From Burkholderia humptydooensis (GTDB lineage: Bacteria > Pseudomonadota > Gammaproteobacteria > Burkholderiales > Burkholderiaceae), in the NCBI RefSeq assembly GCF_001513745.1, contig NZ_CP013382.1, positions 1,860,001 to 1,924,000 on the forward strand: 64,000 nucleotides of DNA. Reading direction: 5' to 3'. Position 1 is the stretch's first letter. Every line of letters begins with the position of its first letter. Position numbers and translations under genes: made by a program. This document shows positions 25,589 through 35,277 of the stretch, in pieces. Under the pieces are notes generated by a model, which ran no database searches, was not told the origin of the DNA, and was given only the letters and a program-made list of their open reading frames with translations.

Positions 25589-27817
25589 ATGACGACCGAC
25601 CTCGATCTCCCGAATGCGGTGCGCGCGTCCCGCCGCACATTCCTGAAGGCCGCCGGCGCCGCCGCGGCCGTTGGCCTCACGATCGGCTTCGAATGGCGCG
25701 ACGCGGGCCGCCCGGCGCTCGCCGCCACCGCCCCCGCCGCCGATGCAGGCGCAGCCGGCGCGTTCGCGCCGAACGCGTTCCTGCGCGTCGCGCCGGACAA
25801 CAGCGTGACCGTGATCGCGAAGCATGTCGAGATGGGCCAGGGCGCGTACACCGGCATCGCGACGATCGTCGCCGAAGAGCTCGACGCGAACTGGCGCGAC
25901 GTGCGCGTCGAAAGCGCGCCCGCCGACGCATCGCGCTACGCGAACCTGCAGTTCGGCAAGCTGCAGGGCACGGGCGGCAGCTCGGCGATGGCGAACTCGT
26001 GGATGCAGTTGCGCGAGGCGGGCGCGAAGGCGCGCGCGATGCTCGTAGCGGCGGCCGCCGCGCAGTGGAACGTGCCCGCCGCCGAGCTGACGACGGGCGA
26101 CGGCGCCGTGCGCCATGCGGCGAGCGGCCGCGAGGCGACCTACGGCTCGCTCGCGGCGGCCGCGGCCGCGCTGCCCGTGCCGGAGAAGGTCACGCTGAAG
26201 TCGCCGGCCGATTTCCGGCTGATCGGCAAGCCGGTGCCGCGCGTCGACGCGCTCGCGAAATCTGACGGCACCGCGCAGTTCACGATCGACGTGACGATGC
26301 CCGGCATGCTCGTCGCGCTGCTGCAGCGCCCGCCCGTCTTCGGCGGCAAGGTGAAGTCGTTCGACGCGAGCGCCGCGAAGGCGGTGCCGGGCGTCGTGTC
26401 GGTCGTGCAGGTCGAGCGCGGCGTCGCGGTCGTCGCGAAGGGCTTCTGGGCCGCGAAACAGGGCCGCGACGCGCTGAAGGTCGAATGGGACGATTCGAAC
26501 GCGGAGAAGCGCAGCTCCGACGCGATCATGCGCGAGTACCGGCAGCTCGCCGAGCGCCCGGGCGCGTCCGCGCGCCGCGACGGCGACGCCGACCACGCGC
26601 TCGCCGGCGCGGCGAAGCGGATCTCCGCATCGTACGAGTTTCCGTACCTCGCGCACGCGCCGATGGAGCCGCTCGACGCGGTCGTCAAGCTGACGGCCGA
26701 CAGTTGCGAGATCTGGGCGGGCGATCAGTTCCAGACGATCGACCAGGGCAACGCGGCGCGCGTCGCGGGGCTCGATCCGTCGCAGGTCAGGATTCATACG
26801 CTGTATGCGGGCGGCAGCTTCGGCCGGCGCGCGAACGCGTGGTCGGACTATGTCGTCGAGGCCGTGTCGATCGCGAAGGCGCTCGGCGCGAACGGCACGC
26901 CCGTCAAGCTGCAATGGACGCGCGAGGACGACATCCACGGCGGCCTCTATCGGCCGATGTACTTCCACAAGCTCGACGCGGCGCTTTCGAAGGACGGCAA
27001 GCTCGTCGGCTGGCGGCATCGGATCGTCGGCCAGTCGATCCTCGCCGGCACGCCGTTCGAGGCGGTGATGGTGAAGAACGGGATCGACCAGACGTCGGTC
27101 GAGGGCGCGGCGAACCTGCCGTATGCGATTCCGAACGTATCGGTCGAGCTGACGACGACGAAGGCCGGCGTGCCGGTGCTGTGGTGGCGCGTCGTCGGCA
27201 GCTCGCACACCGCGTATGCGGTCGAGGCGTTCGTCGACGAGGCCGCGCACGCGGCGGGCAAGGACCCGTACCTGTTCCGCCGCGACCTGCTCGCGCACGC
27301 GCCGCGCCTGAAGGCCGTGCTCGAGCTCGCCGCCGGGAAGGCCGGCTGGGACCCGGCAAAGCCGCTGCCGAAGGGCCGCGGACGTGGGATCGCGGTCGCC
27401 GAGGCGTTCAGGAGCTACGTCGCGCAGGTCGCCGAGGTGTCGGTGGACGAGCACGGCGCCGTGAAGGTCGAGCGCGTCGTCTGCGCGGTCGATTGCGGCA
27501 CCGCGATCAATCCGGACGTGATCGCCGCGCAGATGGAAGGCGGCATCGGCTTCGGGCTCGGCGCGGTGCTGCACGGCGCGATCACGCTGAAGGACGGCAA
27601 GGTCGAGCAGAACAACTTCGACGGCTACCGCGTGCTGCGGATCGCCGAGATGCCGAAGGTCGAGGTGCACATCGTGCCGTCGGGCGAGGCGCCGACGGGC
27701 GTCGGCGAGCCGGGCGTCGCGCCGATCGGCCCCGCCGTCGCGAACGCGATCTTCGCGGCGACGGGCAAGCGGCACTACGCGCTGCCGTTCCCGGCCGCCG
27801 GAGAAGCGGCGGCTTGA
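25589..27817 (+). CDS. Molybdopterin-binding large subunit (IorB-like), Tat-exported
   Basis: Molybdenum-cofactor subunit of 742 residues, xanthine-oxidase family. A twin-arginine signal ([18 protein letters not shown], near residue 14) directs export of the folded enzyme to the periplasm, as for IorB-type aldehyde oxidoreductases. Cofactor and active-site segments are [43 protein letters not shown] and the C-terminal [19 protein letters not shown] with the catalytic Glu. There is no FAD subunit; electrons probably go to a cytochrome c. The exact substrate, N-heterocycle or aldehyde, cannot be fixed from the sequence. Confidence 0.9.
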   Translation: MTTDLDLPNAVRASRRTFLKAAGAAAAVGLTIGFEWRDAGRPALAATAPAADAGAAGAFAPNAFLRVAPDNSVTVIAKHVEMGQGAYTGIATIVAEELDANWRDVRVESAPADASRYANLQFGKLQGTGGSSAMANSWMQLREAGAKARAMLVAAAAAQWNVPAAELTTGDGAVRHAASGREATYGSLAAAAAALPVPEKVTLKSPADFRLIGKPVPRVDALAKSDGTAQFTIDVTMPGMLVALLQRPPVFGGKVKSFDASAAKAVPGVVSVVQVERGVAVVAKGFWAAKQGRDALKVEWDDSNAEKRSSDAIMREYRQLAERPGASARRDGDADHALAGAAKRISASYEFPYLAHAPMEPLDAVVKLTADSCEIWAGDQFQTIDQGNAARVAGLDPSQVRIHTLYAGGSFGRRANAWSDYVVEAVSIAKALGANGTPVKLQWTREDDIHGGLYRPMYFHKLDAALSKDGKLVGWRHRIVGQSILAGTPFEAVMVKNGIDQTSVEGAANLPYAIPNVSVELTTTKAGVPVLWWRVVGSSHTAYAVEAFVDEAAHAAGKDPYLFRRDLLAHAPRLKAVLELAAGKAGWDPAKPLPKGRGRGIAVAEAFRSYVAQVAEVSVDEHGAVKVERVVCAVDCGTAINPDVIAAQMEGGIGFGLGAVLHGAITLKDGKVEQNNFDGYRVLRIAEMPKVEVHIVPSGEAPTGVGEPGVAPIGPAVANAIFAATGKRHYALPFPAAGEAAA

Positions 27818-27877
27818 CGGGCGGGGGGCGGAGGGCGATGGGCGGCGCCCGCCGCCCGCCCCAATCGCTCCGCCGCA

Positions 27878-27928
27878 CGTTACGTCGCCGGTCGCACAGA
27901 CGTAACGCAAACGTCCGTGCTACGTAAC
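27878..27928. promoter_or_regulatory. Inverted repeat plus third half-site upstream of the winged-helix gene
   Basis: CGTTACGTC (27878-27886) and GACGTAACG (27899-27907) are perfect 9-base arms with a 12-base centre. A further TACGTAAC follows at 27921-27928. It sits in the 319-base gap 27818-28136, about 210 bases before the winged-helix gene and 60 after the hydroxylase stop. It could be an operator or a weak terminator hairpin; there is no T-run. Confidence 0.45.
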
Positions 27929-28136
27929 ACACCTTCAAACGGTTTCAGATTGTTACATTTCCGGCGCTACCGCAGGCCACGCGCCGCCACCCGAAAACGC
28001 TTTCGATTCATGCACTTGAGCGATAAAAAAGACCTTTGATGCCGTTTGACCGCTGCATCGCGCCAGCCTGGCCCGACACTTGCAGTAACGCTCCTCGTGC
28101 CGTTCGCCCATTCGTCTGCGAATCACGAGGATCACC

Positions 28137-28562
28137 ATGGATTGCAAGTATCTGTACATCGACAACATCAAGATCAACTTCGTCCGCCGCATCATCGAGA
28201 TCGACGGCGAGCCGGTCAGCCTGACCCCGCGCGAATTCGACGTCGTCGAATTCCTGCTCGACAACATGAACAAGGTCGTGTCGCGCCAGGCGATCCAGGA
28301 AGCGGTGTGGGGCCGCGAGCTCGCGGTGTCGTCGCGCACGCTCGACACGCACGTGTCGCGCATCCGCTCGAAGCTCGGCCTCGATTTCGACAAGAACATG
28401 CGGATCATTCCGGTCTATTCGATCGGCTACCGGCTCGTGCTGTTCGGCACGGCGACGACGCGCGTCGAGCCGCACGACGAGCAGCACGCGGCGCACGCCG
28501 CCGCGCCGCTCGCCCGTCCGGCCGCCGCGCCGCACCTCGCGCTCGTCGCCGAATACCACTGA
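28137..28562 (+). CDS. Stand-alone OmpR/PhoB-type winged-helix protein
   Basis: Protein of 141 residues that is only the DNA-binding half of an OmpR-type regulator. Residues 1-105 cover the domain: ISLTPREFDVVEFLLDNMNKVVSRQAIQEAVWG-like helices, then SSRTLDTHVSRIRSKLGLDF and the wing VYSIGYRLVLF. No receiver domain and no membrane segment are present, so it cannot be phosphorylated in the normal way. The last 35 residues are Ala-, His- and Pro-rich and probably disordered. It converges on the asparagine-synthase-like gene through a strong bidirectional hairpin. The target genes are unknown. Confidence 0.8.
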   Translation: MDCKYLYIDNIKINFVRRIIEIDGEPVSLTPREFDVVEFLLDNMNKVVSRQAIQEAVWGRELAVSSRTLDTHVSRIRSKLGLDFDKNMRIIPVYSIGYRLVLFGTATTRVEPHDEQHAAHAAAPLARPAAAPHLALVAEYH

Positions 28563-28572
28563 ACGCGCCGCG

Positions 28573-28609
28573 CGCCGCCGCGCGAAACGCGTTCGTTCGC
28601 GCGGCGGCG
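28573..28609. terminator. Bidirectional terminator-type hairpin
   Basis: Perfect 14-base arms (28573-28586 and 28596-28609) around a 9-base loop fill the 49-base gap between two convergent stop codons. The stem is almost pure GC. There is no T-run, but the position between convergent genes argues for transcript ending or 3'-end protection in both directions. Confidence 0.6.
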
Positions 28610-28611
28610 GC

Positions 28612-30582
28612 CTACCCGGCGCGCTGCCGCTCGAGCCACGCCTGGAACATCAGCACCGTCCAGAGCGGATGCTGCCAGTTCATCCGGCCCGACTGGTGCT
28701 GGCGCCACAGCCGCTCGACGCGCGTCGCGTCGAGATAGCCTTCGTCGCGCAGGCGCGCGGGGCGCAGCAGCTCCGCCGCCCAGTCGCTCAACTCGCCGCG
28801 CAGCCACGCGCCGACGGGCGCGCAGAAGCCCTGCTTCGGCCGGTCGATCAGCGGCCGCGGCACGTAGCGGTACAGCAGCTTGCGCAGCAGCCACTTGTCC
28901 TGCCCGTCCGGGATGCGCAGCGCCTCCGGCAGCCGCCACGCGAACTCGACGACGCGATGATCGAGAAACGGCATCCGCGTCTCGAGGCTCACCGCCATCG
29001 CCGCGCGGTCGACCTTCGTCAGGATGTCGGTGGGCAGGTACGTGAGCGTGTCGACGGCCATCGCCTGCTCGGCGAACGAGAGCCCGGCGGGCCACGCGCC
29101 CGGCGTGTCGATCAGCGTCTGCGGCTCGTGCCCCGCGAGCGTGAAGCGCTCCGGATGATGGACCGACGACATCAGCAGCCGGTACAGCGACGTGCGGCTG
29201 TCGGCCGTCATCACGTTCGCGAGCTTGTGCAGGCGGTCGCCGACGCGCGGCGACGCGTCGCGCTGCGCGGACCCGCTCCATACGCCCTGCACGAGCGCGG
29301 CGATCTGGTCCGCATGGTCGGGCCGCAGCGCGTGCAGCGCGGCCGCGATCCGCATCCGCACCGCGGCCGGCACGCGACGCAGCCGCCCCCACAGGCGCGG
29401 CGTCAGGAAATAGCGCGTGTAGCCGCCGAACAGCTCGTCGCCGCCGTCGCCCGACAGGCTCACCTTCACATGGCGGCGCGTGAGCTCGGAGACGAGCAGC
29501 GTCGGAATCTGCGACGAATCGGCGAACGGCTCGTCATAGACGGACGGCATGCGCGGGACCATCGCGAGCACGTCGGACGGCTTCACGTAGAGCTCGGTGT
29601 GCGACGTGCCGAGATGCCGCGCGACCGCCTTCGCATAGCCCGCCTCGTCGTAGCCCGCCTCGTGGAAGCCGATCGTGAACGTCTGCACCGGCTGCGCGGT
29701 CTGCGTCTGCATCAGCGCGACGATCACCGACGAATCGACGCCGCCCGACAGGAACGCGCCGAGCGGCACGTCGGCGACCGACTGCTCGGCGATCGCGTCG
29801 CGCAGCACGTGATCGAGCTGCGCGACCGCGGCGTTCGCATCGCCGTCGAACGGATTCGCACGGGCCGCGGCGATCACGCGCTCGAGCGACCAGTAGCGGC
29901 GCGGCGCGGGCTCGTCGGCCACGTCCTCGAGCTGCACGCAGGTGCCGGGCGGCAGCTTACGAATGCCTTCATAGATCGTGTACGGCGCGGGCACGCTCGC
30001 GTGGCGCAGATACAGGCACAGCGCGTCGCGGTCGATCGGATGCGCATCGAAGCCGGGAAAGCGCCGCAGCGCCTTCAGCTCGGAGCCGAACACGAACGAG
30101 CCGCCGATGCGCCCGTAATAGAGCGGCTTCTCGCCGACGCGATCGCGCGCGAGCGTGAGCACGCGCGATTCGCGGTTCCACAGCGCGAGCGCGAACATTC
30201 CGGCCGCCTTTTGCAGCGCGCGATCGATCCCCCACGCGGAGAACGCCGCGAGCAATACTTCGCTATCCGAATGACCGCGCCACTCGGGCGCGCGATGCTC
30301 GCGCTCCAGCTCGCGGCGCAACTCGCGAAAGTTGTAGATCTCGCCGTTGAACGTCATCGCGTAGCGGCCGCACGCGGACAGCATCGGCTGATGCCCGTGC
30401 TCGGACAAATCGACGATCGACAGGCGCCGATGGCCGAGCGCGACGCCCGCGTCGGGATCAATCCACAAACCGGTATCGTCCGGGCCGCGATGCGCGAGAC
30501 TGTCCGTCATTCGCGCGAGGGTCGCGCGGGCTGTCTCCGGTGCACATGCAACAGGGCCAACGAAGCCGCTGATTCCGCACAT
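28612..30582 (-). CDS. asnB: Glutamine-dependent asparagine-synthase-like amidotransferase
   Basis: Protein of 656 residues with two domains. The N-terminal glutaminase starts MCGISGFVG, so Cys2 is the nucleophile after Met removal; LAHRGPDDTG and FNGEIYNFRELR follow. The synthetase domain has the PP-loop FLSGGVDSSVIVALM, VKVSLSGDGGDELFGGYTRYF and DRPKQGFCAPVGAWLRGELS near the end. The length fits the AsnB3/WbpS-like branch found in surface-polysaccharide and natural-product loci, not only asparagine biosynthesis. Its neighbours are two LuxR-type regulators and a winged-helix protein, so the product amide may be specialised. The start was chosen because the residue after Met must be Cys. Confidence 0.88.
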   Translation of the reverse strand: MCGISGFVGPVACAPETARATLARMTDSLAHRGPDDTGLWIDPDAGVALGHRRLSIVDLSEHGHQPMLSACGRYAMTFNGEIYNFRELRRELEREHRAPEWRGHSDSEVLLAAFSAWGIDRALQKAAGMFALALWNRESRVLTLARDRVGEKPLYYGRIGGSFVFGSELKALRRFPGFDAHPIDRDALCLYLRHASVPAPYTIYEGIRKLPPGTCVQLEDVADEPAPRRYWSLERVIAAARANPFDGDANAAVAQLDHVLRDAIAEQSVADVPLGAFLSGGVDSSVIVALMQTQTAQPVQTFTIGFHEAGYDEAGYAKAVARHLGTSHTELYVKPSDVLAMVPRMPSVYDEPFADSSQIPTLLVSELTRRHVKVSLSGDGGDELFGGYTRYFLTPRLWGRLRRVPAAVRMRIAAALHALRPDHADQIAALVQGVWSGSAQRDASPRVGDRLHKLANVMTADSRTSLYRLLMSSVHHPERFTLAGHEPQTLIDTPGAWPAGLSFAEQAMAVDTLTYLPTDILTKVDRAAMAVSLETRMPFLDHRVVEFAWRLPEALRIPDGQDKWLLRKLLYRYVPRPLIDRPKQGFCAPVGAWLRGELSDWAAELLRPARLRDEGYLDATRVERLWRQHQSGRMNWQHPLWTVLMFQAWLERQRAG

Positions 30583-30801
30583 GACGAATTTCTCGTTCGA
30601 ATGGTGAAAAAGGGTATGGCCTGACGAGCGGCCGGCGCCCGTCGGTTGGGCGCATATTACGAAGAAAATATTCGTCAATTAATCCGGCTTGCGGCGGACA
30701 TTTTTTTATAGTGAAAAATTAATTCGCCCGTAAACGGTTTTGTATACGATGTGCCAGTCTGTTGCGCCGCATCATCCAACTTGCGTCCGATGCACGCTTC
30801 G

Positions 30802-31626
30802 TCATCCGCGCAAGCGCCGCGCCGCGAGATACGCGAGCTGCGCGCGGTTGCGCGCATTGAAGCGTTTTTCGAGCATGCGGATCTGCGCGCCGACGCGATG
30901 CAGCGACGTGCTGAGCGCGTTCGCGATTTCCTGATCGGACAGGCCGTGCACGAGCCGCTCGAGCACCGCCGCCTCGTCGTTCTCGAGCACGAACGCGCGC
31001 GCGCCGCCGACGCGCGCATCGAGATGCGGCTGCGCGGCGCGATGCAAGTCGAGGCTGAGCGCGAGCGCGCAGCCGATCACCCGATCGTCGAGCGAACCGT
31101 CGTGCGCCTCCGACGCGAGGCTCACCACGACGCGCAGATCGAGATGCGGCACCGGCCAGCAGAAGATCACGCCGCTGTGCATTGCATGCGCACGCAACGA
31201 ATTCACGAGCGCGTGCATGCGCCGCTCGCCCGTGCGGCGCGCATGCGCGTCGAGCTCGTCGAGCCGCCACGCGACCGGCGAGACGCCCTGCCGCCATTCG
31301 GCGAAGCGCGGATCGACTTCGAACAGCCGGCCTTCGACGTACGCGCGCAAGAACGACACGGGCGCGAAATCGCGCAACAGATATGCGGCGAGCATCTGCT
31401 GGCCGATCAGCTCGAACGCGCCGTAGCAGAGCGTCGTGAAGCCGACCGCGCGCAGGCGCGCATCGCAGTTCGCGACGTCGAACGCCGCGCGACGCGGCCC
31501 ATCGGGCAATGCGGCGAACGAGGAAACGGGAGGATGCGTGTCGCGCGGGGCGAATCCGCCGCGCGATGCGGCGAGCTCGGCATGCGAAAACCATTCGATG
31601 CGCGGCGCGCTGTCAGCAATTGTCAT
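30802..31626 (-). CDS. LuxR-type regulator with AHL-receptor-like domain (solo A)
   Basis: Protein of 274 residues. The C-terminal 60 residues are a LuxR helix-turn-helix: LERLVHGLSDQEIANALSTSLHRVGAQIRMLEKRF. The N-terminal domain keeps the spacing of the acyl-homoserine-lactone pocket of LuxR: a Tyr in RAYVEG, Asp-Pro exactly 9 residues on (VDPRF), a Trp 15 residues after the Asp (SPVAW), and a Gly in HSGVIF. The position four before the Tyr, normally Trp57 in LuxR, is Phe here. No luxI-type synthase is nearby. It is divergent from a homologue across 399 bases. Confidence 0.75.
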   Translation of the reverse strand: MTIADSAPRIEWFSHAELAASRGGFAPRDTHPPVSSFAALPDGPRRAAFDVANCDARLRAVGFTTLCYGAFELIGQQMLAAYLLRDFAPVSFLRAYVEGRLFEVDPRFAEWRQGVSPVAWRLDELDAHARRTGERRMHALVNSLRAHAMHSGVIFCWPVPHLDLRVVVSLASEAHDGSLDDRVIGCALALSLDLHRAAQPHLDARVGGARAFVLENDEAAVLERLVHGLSDQEIANALSTSLHRVGAQIRMLEKRFNARNRAQLAYLAARRLRG

Positions 31627-32025
31627 GGGGGAAAGCCGGCTTCTTGTGTTCGTGATGCTGTTGCGCAGGAACCCCGGCAAGCAAGTGGTCTTTGATTCGC
31701 GCTTTCGTCTCGCTGCCGAGCGCGGTTAGTATTACAAGATATTACGCGCAAGCGTGCCGCTTTGTACAATGCCTTCGCTCGCGACTCGGGCGCGGCGCGC
31801 GACGTCTCGATGCCGGATGAGAATGCGCGTTGGCGACGCGCGCGACGGAGCGCACCCGCGCCGCAGACGCAGCAAGCGCGAACGTGAACGCGCACGTCGC
31901 AGCCGCTCGCGTCGCGAGCGAGCAGGCCGCATACGCGTTCGTCACGAGCGTACACGTTGCGATCGCACACCGCGTCCGTCCGTTCGATCGAACGGCACCG
32001 GACCACCGCCGCGAGGTTTTTCGTC
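31627..32025. promoter_or_regulatory. Divergent promoter region between the two LuxR-type genes
   Basis: No credible gene. An AT-rich patch (31725-31775) within GC-rich DNA contains TATTAC twice 9 bases apart (31729-31745) and TTGTAC. On the minus strand TTGTAC and TAATAT are 19 bases apart, a loose sigma70 match for the leftward gene. No clear lux-box palindrome of the 20-bp type was found by eye. Confidence 0.4.
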
Positions 32026-32922
32026 ATGTCGGACATTGCAGTGCAGGAAGTCGCCGCCGTCGCGGCAGTCGCGCGTCCCGTGTCGCACGTGAATCCGGGC
32101 GGCACGACGCGCGACGCGCAGACGATCGACGTCGTCTGGTGCGGCCACGCGAGACGCGCGGCCGACGCCGAGCCGCGCTTCGCGCCGCGCCTGGGCGTCG
32201 CGGAAATGCTCGCGAGCGCGCGCGGCACCGCCGAGTGCGGCCGCATCGCGACAAGCCTGCTGCGGCTGATGGGCTTCGCGACGTTCGCCTATTTCGCGCT
32301 CGAGTTCACGCGCGACGCCGCCGAATGCCTGTACCTGCACGAAGCGTTCACGCCTGCCGCGTATCGCGGCGATTACGTGCGCCGCCGCCATCACGACATC
32401 GATCCGCGGATGCTCGGCACGCGCGCGTCGAGCATGCCCGTCGTCTGGGATCTGCGGCAGCTCGCGCGCGATCACGCGGCGCACGGCTCGAATGCGGATG
32501 CGCTCGACGGCTTCCTGCGCGTGATGCACGACGACAACATGTGCAGCGGCGTGATGTATTCGATGCCCGTGCCGGGCACGCGCGTGCATGCGTTCGCGAG
32601 CTTCACCGCGCCGCGCCGCTCGCGCGACTGGATCTCGTCGACGACGCTCGAGCAGGTGCTGTCGCTCGGTTTGTCCGTGCACCGGTTCGCGGCGCCGCAG
32701 TTGATCGCGTCGGCGCGCGAGCGCGCGGCCGAGCGCCTCACGCCGTTCGAGCGCGAATTGCTCGTCGGCATCGCCGAAGGCGCATCCGACAAGGAGATCG
32801 GCCGGCGGCTCGACACCAGCGCGCACAACGTCGACTACCATCTGCGCAAGCTGCGCAAACGCTTCGGCGTCGCGAACCGGATTCAGTTGACTTATTTCGC
32901 GTCGGCGCGCGGGCTGATCTGA
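32026..32922 (+). CDS. LuxR-type regulator with AHL-receptor-like domain (solo B)
   Basis: Protein of 298 residues, homologous over its length to the divergent neighbour. The HTH is LTPFERELLVGIAEGASDKEIGRRLDTSAHNVDYHLRKL-like (positions about 235-280). In the ligand-domain region it has GDYVRRRHHDIDPRM (Tyr to Asp 9 residues), a Trp 15 residues after the Asp (SMPVVW) and CSGVMYSMPVPG. The Trp57-equivalent position is Tyr. GAGG lies about 9 bases before the ATG at 32026. It has a longer N-terminus (about 60 residues) than classical LuxR proteins. It is best read as a LuxR solo; ligand and targets are unknown. Confidence 0.75.
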   Translation: MSDIAVQEVAAVAAVARPVSHVNPGGTTRDAQTIDVVWCGHARRAADAEPRFAPRLGVAEMLASARGTAECGRIATSLLRLMGFATFAYFALEFTRDAAECLYLHEAFTPAAYRGDYVRRRHHDIDPRMLGTRASSMPVVWDLRQLARDHAAHGSNADALDGFLRVMHDDNMCSGVMYSMPVPGTRVHAFASFTAPRRSRDWISSTTLEQVLSLGLSVHRFAAPQLIASARERAAERLTPFERELLVGIAEGASDKEIGRRLDTSAHNVDYHLRKLRKRFGVANRIQLTYFASARGLI

Positions 32923-33208
32923 TGCGCGCTGATGCGCGCGATCGCGCACGGCGTCAGGCCGCGCGCAATCGCGTTCGGGAAAGCCGCCGCCGCGAATCGG
33001 GGACAGCGGCGACAGCGACGAACAACAGGCAGCGCGCCCGAACGGCGAGCAGAACGCGAACGCAACCGGGCGCGGCGAAGCGCGCTCCCTCGACGACGAT
33101 CGCGAGGCGTCGCCCGGCATCGGCTCGCCGATAATCGTTGCGCTCGCAACCAACGGATGCAGCGCAAGCGGCTCGCCGCCACCCGCGCCCTACCCGTCGC
33201 GTCGCGCG

Positions 33209-34903
33209 TCAGCCGCCGTACAGGTCGAGCAGCTTGAGCGTCACGCCGTTGGTCCAGCCGAAGCCGTCCTGCAGCGGATACTCGCCGCCGCCTCCGCCAC
33301 CCGTGCCCGCGCCTTCGACGATGTACTTCTCGACGAGCTTGCCCTGCGCCGCGTACACGCCCTTCACGTCCGCGAGAAAACGCGTGCCGATGTCGTTCGC
33401 GAGCGACTTCTCGCCATAGTGCTGCAACCCGACGAGCGCGATCCAGTGCAGCGGAGCCCAGCCGTTAGGTGCGTCCCATTGCTGCGTCGTATCGTAAGCC
33501 GTCGTCGCGAGCCCGCCCGGCTTGAGCAGCGTCTTCTGCACATTCTTCGCGGTCTGCTTCGCGCGCTCCGGCCACGCGACGCCCGCGAACAACGGATACA
33601 GCGCCGCCGCCGTCAGGTTCTCGCGCGGCAAGCCGCGCTTCCAGTCGTAGTCGCCGTAATAGCCGTTGCGGTTCCACAGGTAGCGATTGATCGCGACCGC
33701 GCGCTTGCCGGCGCGGCCGGCGAACTCGGCGACGCACGCGAAATCGCGCGTCACCGCGCAGCCCTTCACGATCGTCGTCTCGAGGTTGAACATCAGGCTG
33801 TTCAGGTCGACGGGCACGATCGCGGTCGTGCGGATCGTCGCGAGCGTGCGGCTGTCGCCGAACCAGCGCGAGCTGAAGTCCCAGCCGCTCTCGGCCGCCG
33901 CGCGCAGGTCGCGCCACACTTCCGGCGCCGGCCGGCCGCTCGCCTGCCGCGCGGTCTTCACGTCTTCGAGATACGACTCGTCGCGCGGCGTGTCGCTCGC
34001 GTCCCAGTAGCGGTTCAGCACCGAGCCGTCCGGCATCGCGACGACGTTGCGCGTCGCCTGGCCGCGCGGCGTCGTGCGCTCGCCCTGCATCCAGTACGCG
34101 TATTCCTTGCGCAGCGCGGGCAGGTACTTCTGATAGACGCGATTGCCCTCGGCCTTCGCCGCGAGCGTCACCATGTACGCGAAGAACGGCGGCTGCGAGC
34201 GGCTCACGTAATAGCTGCGGTTGCCGTTCGGCACGTGGCCGACGGCATCGATCAGGTACGCGAAGTTGTCGAGCATGTCGTCGACGAGATCTTCGCGGCC
34301 CGCCTCCTGCAAGCCGAGCATCGTGAAGTACGTGTCCCAGTAATAGCCCTCGCGGAAGCGCCCGCCCGGCACCACGTACGGTTTCGGCAGCGCAATCAGC
34401 GAGCTGTACGGCGGCACGGTCGCCGTCGTGCGCGTGAGCTTCGGCCACAGCCAGTCGATGTGCTCGCGCAGCGTCTGGTTCGGCGGCGGCGTCACCGACT
34501 GATCCGACGGCGGCGTGAAGTACTGCGCGACGAACGCCTTCAGCGAGAAGCCGGGCTGGCCCTTCTGCTGCTGGTACAACTGGACGATCGTCGCGGGATC
34601 GGCGTTCGGCGTCGAATCGACGAAGGTCTTCTGGTCTTCGAAGATCTGCGCGGTTTGCACCGCAACAAAGAGATCGCCGTAGAGCTGGCTCGGCGGCGGC
34701 GGAATCGACGCGGCGCTCGGCGCGGAAGCGGCGCTCGACACGGCCGCGGATGCAGGCGCGGGCGACGAGTCTGCGCGCGCGAGCGTCGCGCTCGTGCAGC
34801 CGATACCGGCCGCGGCGACAAGCGCGACCCACGCGGGCGCGTTCAGCAGGCGACGATAGAACGGACTTTCAACATGAAGCGGGCGACGCCGCGGCGTGAC
34901 CAT
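33209..34903 (-). CDS. treA: Periplasmic trehalase
   Basis: Glycoside hydrolase family 37 enzyme of 564 residues that splits trehalose into two glucose units in the periplasm. Both trehalase signatures are present: [14 protein letters not shown] and [13 protein letters not shown]. The ATG at 34903 follows AGGAGG by 5 bases. A basic N-terminus and hydrophobic segment [20 protein letters not shown] make a signal peptide; the Cys in AGIGC resembles a lipobox, so it could be a lipoprotein, or be cut at LARA. A run of six Gly near the C-terminus ([18 protein letters not shown]) is the usual Gly-rich loop. It is a single gene. Confidence 0.93.
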   Translation of the reverse strand: MVTPRRRPLHVESPFYRRLLNAPAWVALVAAAGIGCTSATLARADSSPAPASAAVSSAASAPSAASIPPPPSQLYGDLFVAVQTAQIFEDQKTFVDSTPNADPATIVQLYQQQKGQPGFSLKAFVAQYFTPPSDQSVTPPPNQTLREHIDWLWPKLTRTTATVPPYSSLIALPKPYVVPGGRFREGYYWDTYFTMLGLQEAGREDLVDDMLDNFAYLIDAVGHVPNGNRSYYVSRSQPPFFAYMVTLAAKAEGNRVYQKYLPALRKEYAYWMQGERTTPRGQATRNVVAMPDGSVLNRYWDASDTPRDESYLEDVKTARQASGRPAPEVWRDLRAAAESGWDFSSRWFGDSRTLATIRTTAIVPVDLNSLMFNLETTIVKGCAVTRDFACVAEFAGRAGKRAVAINRYLWNRNGYYGDYDWKRGLPRENLTAAALYPLFAGVAWPERAKQTAKNVQKTLLKPGGLATTAYDTTQQWDAPNGWAPLHWIALVGLQHYGEKSLANDIGTRFLADVKGVYAAQGKLVEKYIVEGAGTGGGGGGEYPLQDGFGWTNGVTLKLLDLYGG

Positions 34904-35023
34904 ATCTCCTCCTCCCGTTTTCGAGATGAACGGCAATACGGTCTCCTGCTCGCGCGGGCCCGGCGCGTCACGGCGTTTGTCTGTGGTATGCCGCGGCGGG
35001 CAGATTCGCACGAAAACCGGCGC

Positions 35024-35230
35024 TCAGGCAAGCGGTTCTTCGCACATGACGCGCAAATAGCCGTGCGCCGCGTGCAGCACGCGCGCTTCAAGCGCGGGCG
35101 CGCTGGTTTCGCTGCGCTCGTCCGCCGCGTCGACGATGCCTTTCGCGATCGCCGGCAGGTCTCGCGCCGCGACGGCCGGCTCTCCGAACGGCGACGCGCG
35201 GCGACAACACACCGTTGCGCGCGCAAGCAT
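35024..35230 (-). CDS. Possible small protein between trehalase and MFS genes
   Basis: Open frame of 68 residues, MLARATVCCRRASPFGEP at the start and ARVLHAAHGYLRVMCEEPLA at the end. The second half looks protein-like (helical, mixed composition) rather than the Arg/Ala runs typical of chance frames in this DNA. It is divergent from the MFS gene, with 47 bases between starts, and would share its promoter region. No ribosome site stands out. I do not recognise the family; the rest of the 374-base gap (34904-35277) holds nothing else. Confidence 0.35.
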   Translation of the reverse strand: MLARATVCCRRASPFGEPAVAARDLPAIAKGIVDAADERSETSAPALEARVLHAAHGYLRVMCEEPLA

Positions 35231-35277
35231 GCTGCAACAATCGATGCAATAATGGCATCTTTACGCGCGTCGTTGCC

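Noticed and set aside
32892..33182. A 96-codon minus-strand gene between the LuxR and trehalase genes
   Set aside because: Composition is Arg/Ala/Ser noise, with no ribosome site; the 286-base gap looks non-coding.
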